The notes beneath the pieces were generated by a model, which saw only the letters and a list, made by a program, of their open reading frames with translations, ran no database searches and was not told the DNA's origin. 64,000 bases of DNA from Corbicula japonica. Taxonomy: Eukaryota > Mollusca > Bivalvia > Venerida > Cyrenidae. The translations under genes were made by a program, and so were the position numbers. Positions 57,743-64,000 of this stretch are shown piece after piece; the stretch's first letter is position 1; each line of letters starts with the position of its first letter. The stretch spans positions 186,001 through 250,000 of the forward strand of contig JAZAYU010000114.1 in assembly GCA_038501625.1 (NCBI GenBank), given 5' to 3'.

Positions 57743-60377
57743 CAAATAGCTTTAATGATTACATCACTGATTGAATGTACGGGGAGACAGTTTACACGGT
57801 ATAAACAATGTTACTGTGAAATTTAAATAGATGAAAACAGGCTTTACTCAAGTGAGTACCTGACACCCAGCAAAGAAGAGTAAAATAACTCGGCATAACT
57901 GTCCTGGGTTTTCTTAACAGAAAAAATCATTGTGTTTACGACGTTGTGTATTTTAAAAAAGGAAATCACGCTCTTGTTCCTGGGGATTGCGACGTGATTA
58001 CAAGAAATTTTCATGTATTTCCACCGATAGAACAAGGCTTTTCGAGAATTGCACGCACTACAATGGTCTCCTACCGGTGAAAACACCTATCAGTAATTTG
58101 TGTCAGATAAGTTCTGTTTATTCTAAGTAGTATTGCGTGTTTGGTGGCACTGGATGAACACTATGTCCATCATTTATTGAGATGATCAATAATTGTAAAT
58201 TAAGTGAAACTATATCTTTAGACGGACAGTCAATCTCGCAATCTTATTTGACGAATTCGCTGACCGACTCATATTTGACAAAAAAATGGACAATTTTTAT
58301 ATAATAATTCAAAAAGAAAGCAATTTTAACCACAACGTGGATTTAAATGTATTATTATTAAATTTATTTTTTTATTGGATGGTTTAATCTTACTTTGAGG
58401 AAAACACATACTGTTTTCGTTAGTCTTTGTTTTTGAAGTTTCCACAAAACATTTTGCATGAGATCAGATATATGCCAAAACAAAAAGATCAGTTTTATAA
58501 GCGGAGATATCAACCAACATGTATAGTTAAAAAAATGACAAAAAATATTCAAAAACAAGTACTGAAATAAGTAGTCAAAAACTTCCAACTCCTTATTATG
58601 TCCAACTTAAAAATACATGTAGTTTACTCTTTATTTTCAAACCATAAGAAGTCAGAGTGATAAACTTAACTAAATAAAGGGCGCAGGAGACAGTTTCCGA
58701 GGCTGCCCCTAGAGTCTGGGACCCCGTGCAAGCTTACATTGACCGAAAATAAAAACTTTACACAGCTAAAATTGTGTTGTTGTGCTTTCTGTGTTTCAGG
58801 GGTCTAGTTTTTTACAAGCCACAACCAACTGCTCCACAGAACCAATCATTTGATCTATACAGGCATTTAAAGTCACCCAAAGTCCTGATTTTCCAATACA
58901 AATTTAGCCGAAATTCTACACATTTGAGAACCTGCAAAATATTTCCTGCAATGACTTTTCAAATAAAACCCCTTTCGTGCTAATATTTTATGTGTCCCTC
59001 ATCTTCCGAGCAGCTGGAAAGTGTCTCCCATCCGTCTCGATTTTTCAGCATTTGACATTGAAATACCTCACCGCCAAATTATTCTCAAATTCAGCCCGGC
59101 CGAATGCTTTTCATCCGGCAACTGTTCAACTCAGAACATAAAAAGCTAGCATCAATGCATTTGAGCCACTGTGATCAGATTTCACATTTCATATACTATA
59201 CAATATTAAAAAGGAATATGACATCTTTAATTCAAACAATGATTTTAATGCATTTTATTCACGGCTACCCCAAATACTTAGAAAATCGACCGGGACCAAA
59301 GTGCGAAACTATCCCCTGCCCCTAAAGGTTGTTCACCAACAAGTGACTTCCTTCATCCAACTTACTACCAACTACTTGAGTGTTGATGACTATATATTGT
59401 GGCGTCCCGCTATTAAAGTCACGTGGAAGCTATAAGATGACAAAATTTAAGGTTCTACTTATATTGAAAATGGCGAAAACTTGCTAAAATTTCAAAAATG
59501 ATATTTGGGGAAAATACTCATTGCAACCTGAATTTTAGTGAAGAAATGTAGTAATCTTAGGATGTATTAATGTTTGCCAGCTCTGTTTAGTCTAATTAAT
59601 GTTCTAATTACCAAGCACATACTAAAACAAAAGAAAACCGTCTGCATGAGTACTCTGAAATTCATGAACAATATACCAAAACAACTCATACCTAAAATGA
59701 GTATATGCTGGTCTACAACCATTAGTGCCATTTCATCAAAATAATGTTAAGATTTTCAAGAAATTCAAGAAAAACTTACTTCCGGGTCTAATTTTGGTTT
59801 GATGGTCAAAACATGTTGATGTACTTCCAAAAATGTCTGACATTATTTCGACAGATGACCGCAAGGTACTTTAAATAAGTGTTTACGCTATATTTGTATT
59901 ATTTTTCTAGACGTTTTAAACAGCCATTCAAGAGTTCTTGTGCAAACGGTATTTCCTTTTTGTGTATGTCTGTTCTAGGTAAATAAAGCATTTTTTAAAC
60001 TTGAGCATTCAGACTTACCTACAGTCACGTGACACTATTATATTTCTCTTCTTTCATTGTTCTGCCAATTGGGAATAAATGTCGAGTTTTGAAAAGGTAC
60101 AAAATGATTTGCACCTGTTTGTGTGTTTGTATTTAGATTGTTTAGTTTATAAATACAGTCTTCCTATGTTTGTTTGTATTTAGATTTATTTATCCTCGCT
60201 CCCAGAAGCCCATATAAACGATGCCTCCAGAAGAGTGTTCGTCATTTAGGGCTTTGTAGGATAATGCAATATACAGAGGACTCTCCGATTCCAGAATCGT
60301 CGCTGGTTCTTTTATAGAATCACTACACCGAACCTCGGTTTAAGTCTCATCCGAAAGAATGTTAGTTATTTTAGTTG
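57743..60377. other. Non-coding, nothing recognised
   Basis: No supported gene. Small open frames (58774-58983, 59104-59325) have no family features. Confidence 0.4.
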
Positions 60378-60449
60378 GCGTAGCGGAGGATTGAACCAGC
60401 AATCTCTGGTGTCAGAGGCACAGCGCGTTAACCACTGACCGCCTACCTT
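60378..60449 (-). repeat. tRNA-like sequence (SINE head or tRNA pseudogene)
   Basis: On the minus strand, GGTCAGTGGTTAACGCGCTG (A-box-like), CTCTGACACCAGAG (anticodon-arm-like) and GCTGGTTCAATCCTCCGC (B box). The acceptor ends do not pair well, so I do not call a functional tRNA. Confidence 0.55.
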
Positions 60450-60826
60450 TTGAAAATCCCGGTACTTTCCCTTTCTGTAAATTGATTTAAGATGAACATA
60501 ATAAGATTACATATCAAATATTTATTGCAAATGCAGTACAATTAAACAAGAAATATCTTTAAAAAAGATAAACCGCGTTGATGGAAAAGATTTATATATG
60601 CATGTATATAAGAAAGAAAGAAATATAGAGAGGCAAAGCAGACACAGTTCAGTTATTTTATTTTACTTGTTATAGCTGTTGACGAACCCTCCCTGCCTTC
60701 TTAGTATGACCTAGAGATTAAGCGACCGAATCATGACAACTCATAAATTTATTGAAAATGTCTTTCAAAAAAATGTTGAAGCTGTTGCCACAATTTCATA
60801 CGGTGATAATAAGTCGATTAAAAAAG
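60450..60826. other. Non-coding, nothing recognised
   Basis: Includes an agaaagaaagaaat run near 60611 and no supported gene. Confidence 0.4.
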
Positions 60827-61033
60827 TGAAATATGCATATCAGGAATTGCCACATTCAGAAAAAACAGCCTCCCCACACAGTCAAGAAGAAGAGGGAGAG
60901 AGAGCATGGTTAATAAAATGATCAGTTTCAAAAAGGACATCACAAAGAATTAACAAAAATGAGAATCCGATGGGTTACCGCCTTGGAACGGTCAATGGCA
61001 AATCAAATTGCCACTGGGGTTTAAACCAGAAGC
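60827..61033 (+). repeat. R2 family copy
   Basis: Well-preserved order: atatgcatatcaggaattgc, aacagcctccccacacagtc, gggttaccgccttggaacgg and ccactggggtttaaaccag. It ends at 61033 without an R3-like continuation. Confidence 0.8.
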
Positions 61034-61211
61034 AATGCCTTACATTAAGTCTTAATCTACATTTATTCAGTTTCAATAAAATACCTCTTGTAGAGTTAGA
61101 ACTCAAGATGAATAAATGTCCTTGAAATTTAATAAATATAAATAAGAACAGCTTGATGCAAGAACGAAATCTACCAACTTTCACGTAAATTAACTTTAAA
61201 AAAGTGTCCCT

Positions 61212-61275
61212 CTTGAGTATTGAACCCGGGGCCTCCGAATGCGAGGCGAGAGAGTAAGCCACTACACTACAGAAA
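61212..61275 (-). repeat. tRNA-Gly/Asp-like sequence (SINE head or pseudogene)
   Basis: On the minus strand, TAGTGTAGTGG (A box), then GCCTCGCATTCGGAGGC (5-bp stem, 7-nt loop), then CCGGGTTCAATAC (B box). The resemblance is to tRNA-Gly/Asp (ctcgcct...ggaggcccgggttc). Loop residues before the anticodon position are atypical and no acceptor stem forms, so it is non-functional. Confidence 0.55.
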
Positions 61276-62188
61276 GCTTGACTTTCGTGCTTGAAATTAA
61301 CAATCAGTATCAAAGGAACTAGAAAGGAACCAGTAAGAACTAGAAATAGCTGTACTTTTCTTTCGTTTTACACTTAGTATTGTACGCAATACACAAATGT
61401 TTACCTGACACCTAGGAATATTCCATATAAAATTGTATTTAAGCCATCAATATTGACTTAACTGGTTACTTAAATCGTAAATATGTTTTTCTCCAATACA
61501 ATTATCGCTTTTAAAAACGAAAATGCTCGAACACACAAAATATAAAAATCGTTACGGTAATCGTAAACTACACCCACTAAAAACCAATCGAAATAATCTA
61601 TTTGATTTTCCCTCTGCATAATAATAAAAATCCCACTAGATACCTCTCCACCCTGCTAGATGCCTCTCTGGTGTAAATAGCTACCAATGGAAATAGTGTA
61701 TTTCATTTTCCCGCTGCTTAATAATAGAAAACGAGTATTAATTACAACATTTCATTGGTCGAAAAACTAGGTCAAAAGACAGCTAACGCCGAAAAATCGC
61801 ATTCTGAATGGTTAGCACGAATTTGCCCTACCTGATTTGAACTAAATGGTAACGAGTTTTGACAAAGCAATTGAGATTTCAATCGGAATAGGTATTAAAA
61901 GATAAATACCTATTCGCCGTGCCTCATATTTAACCTTTTACAATATACATTTATGCGTTATTTGAACTTGTTATGAAAACTTGTTTGGCAAATCCCATGC
62001 ATATAACACAATTATCCAGCAAAACAAAAGTTTCTATCGAAACTTGCGCCAACTCACATCTTTGTAAAATAAATAAAGTTAGCGGCTCATCGGACTCATC
62101 AGAAAACAGTCGGAATAACCATAACCAGTTGGTACACACTGAAATAATTATCGCCTATTAATTATATGAGCTAACGTTTAGGTTCATA
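61276..62188. other. Non-coding, nothing recognised
   Basis: AT-rich. A short local duplication of 'aaatagc/aaccaat...aaata' type appears near 61.59-61.70 kb. The overlapping frames at 61951-62161 are open on both strands but unrecognised. Confidence 0.4.
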
Positions 62189-62713
62189 CTCACCTAAAGT
62201 TCTAAGTGCTTATCTTTATACACAGTATGCTAGTTTCGTTTTTTTACCTATGTCAAGACAGGTTGTGAATCTGTCTTGGAATCAATTATTTAATGACTTT
62301 TTAATCATTATTGATTATTCTCTCAAATGAATCCACTACCTTTAACTTACACCGCAGAATCAAAATAAGAACAGTGTTTAATTGAAATTGTAAAATCATC
62401 TACTTTGAAGGGATTTATTTAAACAAAAATGCTGCGAATTAATAATGGTTTTTGTTGATGTTTTTTCCTACTCACGATGCGCCCTATAAAAATACAACAA
62501 GGGATTTAAAGGATTATCTGGTTGCTTGACCATTAGCTGAATGAAATGCATTTTTAACAAAATTCAAGATAACTCTCTCCAAAATGTTCCAAAGTCAATT
62601 GTTACAAGATTGAAGACTGCTGTTGGCAAGTGAACACAAATAAGAATTAAGTCAATGTCTTTCTAATGAAAAATTATGTACAAAACGTGACCAATTAGAA
62701 CATTGGGTTAGAG
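62189..62713 (-). mobile_element. R3 TIR element, uninterrupted copy
   Basis: The left end is ctcacctaaagttctaag. The right end, reverse-complemented, is ctctaacccaatgttctaat. Both are next to TA. Read in reverse, it matches the two arms of the 30.7-32.6 kb copy throughout (for example ttagaaagacattga, ttgactttggaaca, tttgtttaaataaatccc, then gattctgcggtgtaagtt). It has no LINE at the corresponding point near 62.38-62.40 kb, so it serves as the pre-insertion reference. Confidence 0.85.
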
Positions 62714-63276
62714 TATTTTGTTGTGTCCACGTGCTATGGTTAAAACCGAATACTGCGCATGCCGGGAGAAGGAACCATAAAAAGCTTCCTGAGCACGTGG
62801 TGCAGTGTATAACTTGACTTCATACTTGTTTCTTTCGTACCAATGGTGCAAAATTCATACATGTAAATAATCTTAGCGTTTTGTCAGCAATGTAAATAAT
62901 TAGAAAATAATAGACATTGATCATTTTCTTACCATTATAAAACTTACAAATATGTTTTATAGATTTCAAATATTTTTATAACATAAAGATTTTTTTATAT
63001 ATAAACGACATAAAGTTGTACCAGTTTCGATCAATTCGAATACACTTTCGCAATCATTCAAAACTGAAAGAATAGTATAGAACTTTTGCCAGGATTTTAC
63101 ATAATGTGCATAGTGAGTAAAACAGAAATTAAAAAGAAAACAAAAAAAACAGATCAAACAACAAGAGTTATGCAACCCTTTAAATATGTAAAAACAACAC
63201 ATATAAACACAAAGTGTTAGTCGTGGTACGCATCAAGGCACTGTCTGGGGGAAAAGATCTGTAAACATTTAATATA
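62714..63276. other. Non-coding, nothing recognised
   Basis: No gene supported. The 78-codon minus-strand frame is Phe/Cys/Leu-rich low complexity. Confidence 0.4.
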
Positions 63277-63343
63277 GCTTAGCCGGGAGAGAACTCGCAC
63301 TGTAAGCAAGGGATCTCATTTTAGAGTCCCGGACTGGCTACAC
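63277..63343 (-). repeat. Degenerate tRNA-derived SINE head
   Basis: On the minus strand, TAGCCAGTCCGGGACTC (A-box-like) and AGTGCGAGTTCTCTCCCGGC (B-box-like), the latter resembling GGTGCGGGTTCGCTCCCAGC of the 53.6-kb SINE. Probably an old member of the same family. Confidence 0.45.
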
Positions 63344-63879
63344 TTCTTTCTCACCTTGTACTGTACAATACACATATCACAAACTTTATGTATACATCAG
63401 ACTTATTCTCATACTTACACTCTTTGAATCTCACACTCTTCAGATTTTCCTTTGCGCATTGCGACGAAATAACTTAAATTGTTAAGTGTTACAGAGCAAA
63501 ACAGGAACTACGAACTACGAACTTAATAAATCATTTCCCATAGAATTCATTTTAATGTCTAATATTTAATTTGCGGATTTATTTCAATGCTGTTTAGAAA
63601 ATGAAGTGCTTATCTGCAAGGTACAATCCAATATGCATTCAGTAACATAAGCCAAATCATGTCCTCGCCATCTCTTTTCGTGACAGCAGACTTACAAGTA
63701 AACCGAAAGGAACGTATAACAAAATACCGATCTTTATCAGACCCACAATTTCAGCCAAAGGAGGCCTTTAAAATTCTAGAATTTCTTGTCATTTAATTGT
63801 GAAGTTAATTGCCTTGAACTTTGAAAGATTGTTAAATACATTTAACTTAGTAATTTTTCTTTTCTTTTTTCATTTAGAT
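63344..63879. other. Non-coding, nothing recognised
   Basis: No supported feature before the R1 copy at the right edge. Confidence 0.4.
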
Positions 63880-64000
63880 ATTTTTCAATCACCCCAAGTA
63901 TATATTTCCTGCTTTTCAAATTTTGCCTTTGAAGTTGTCTGTGATATACATGTATGCAGATTTTATATTCTCAATTCCTTTGCCAAAATTATCTCTGCTG
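63880..64000 (+). repeat. R1 family copy running off the window
   Basis: tttcaatcaccccaagtata, ttttgcctttgaagttgtct and gtgatatacatgtatgcaga match the left third of the long R1 copies (caatcaccccaagaatatac, ttttgcctttggcgttgtct). The family's first ~100 bp is missing and the remainder lies beyond the window. Confidence 0.8.

Overview
The window is AT-rich animal DNA, about two-thirds A+T by eye. There is no operon structure, no long uninterrupted gene and no CRISPR array. The repeat types suggest a lophotrochozoan, most likely a bivalve mollusc: 'ttgaccttgagcc' tandem dispersed repeats, tRNA-headed SINE-like elements, and LINEs ending in short microsatellite tails. This assignment is by recognition, not by a search. 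Almost everything I can support is repeat or transposon sequence. The only host-like coding signal is a pair of candidate exons of a hAT/ZNF862-like protein at 29.8-32.9 kb.

Layout. 0-5 kb: a 156-bp imperfect tandem repeat; short copies of families R1 and R2; two head-to-tail copies of R4 (terminal inverted repeats enclosing two convergent tRNA-like promoters); a 152-bp near-palindrome. 5-11 kb: AT-rich DNA with small local duplications. 11-16.3 kb: a nearly full-length but mutated APE-type LINE (LINE-1 here) with a coiled-coil/RRM ORF1 and an endonuclease-RT ORF2. 16.6-17.2 kb: a third R4 copy. 18.0-22.2 kb: a large 42-bp minisatellite with a 1,003-bp higher-order duplication. 22.7-23.1 kb: a TTAA-ended foldback element (R5). 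24.4-26.2 kb: a 33-bp minisatellite.

28-34 kb: a 103-bp direct duplication; hAT-like exon 1; a small MITE; then R3, a TA-flanked TIR element split by a doubly deleted LINE derivative (LINE-2); then a terminal hAT-like exon. An uninterrupted R3 copy at 62.2-62.7 kb gives the exact LINE-2 boundaries. 34.7-36.7 kb: minus-strand 3' ends of two more retroelements. 39.9-40.3 kb: 17 essentially identical 28-bp repeats. 41-49 kb: more dispersed repeats, including an R1 element nested in an R5 foldback. 52-54 kb: an inverted pair of palindromic repeats, a tRNA-derived SINE and another degenerate tandem region. 56-64 kb: scattered old repeats and tRNA-like fragments.

Naming used below: R1 = ~545-bp family best seen at 44.0 and 48.6 kb; R2 = family with core 'atcaggaatcgccacactc'; R3 = TA-flanked TIR element; R4 = twin-tRNA TIR element; R5 = TTAA foldback. 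The elements interact as nested insertions (LINE-2 in R3, R1 in R5, a MITE beside the hAT-like exon), so the window records a sequence of transposition events rather than a pathway.
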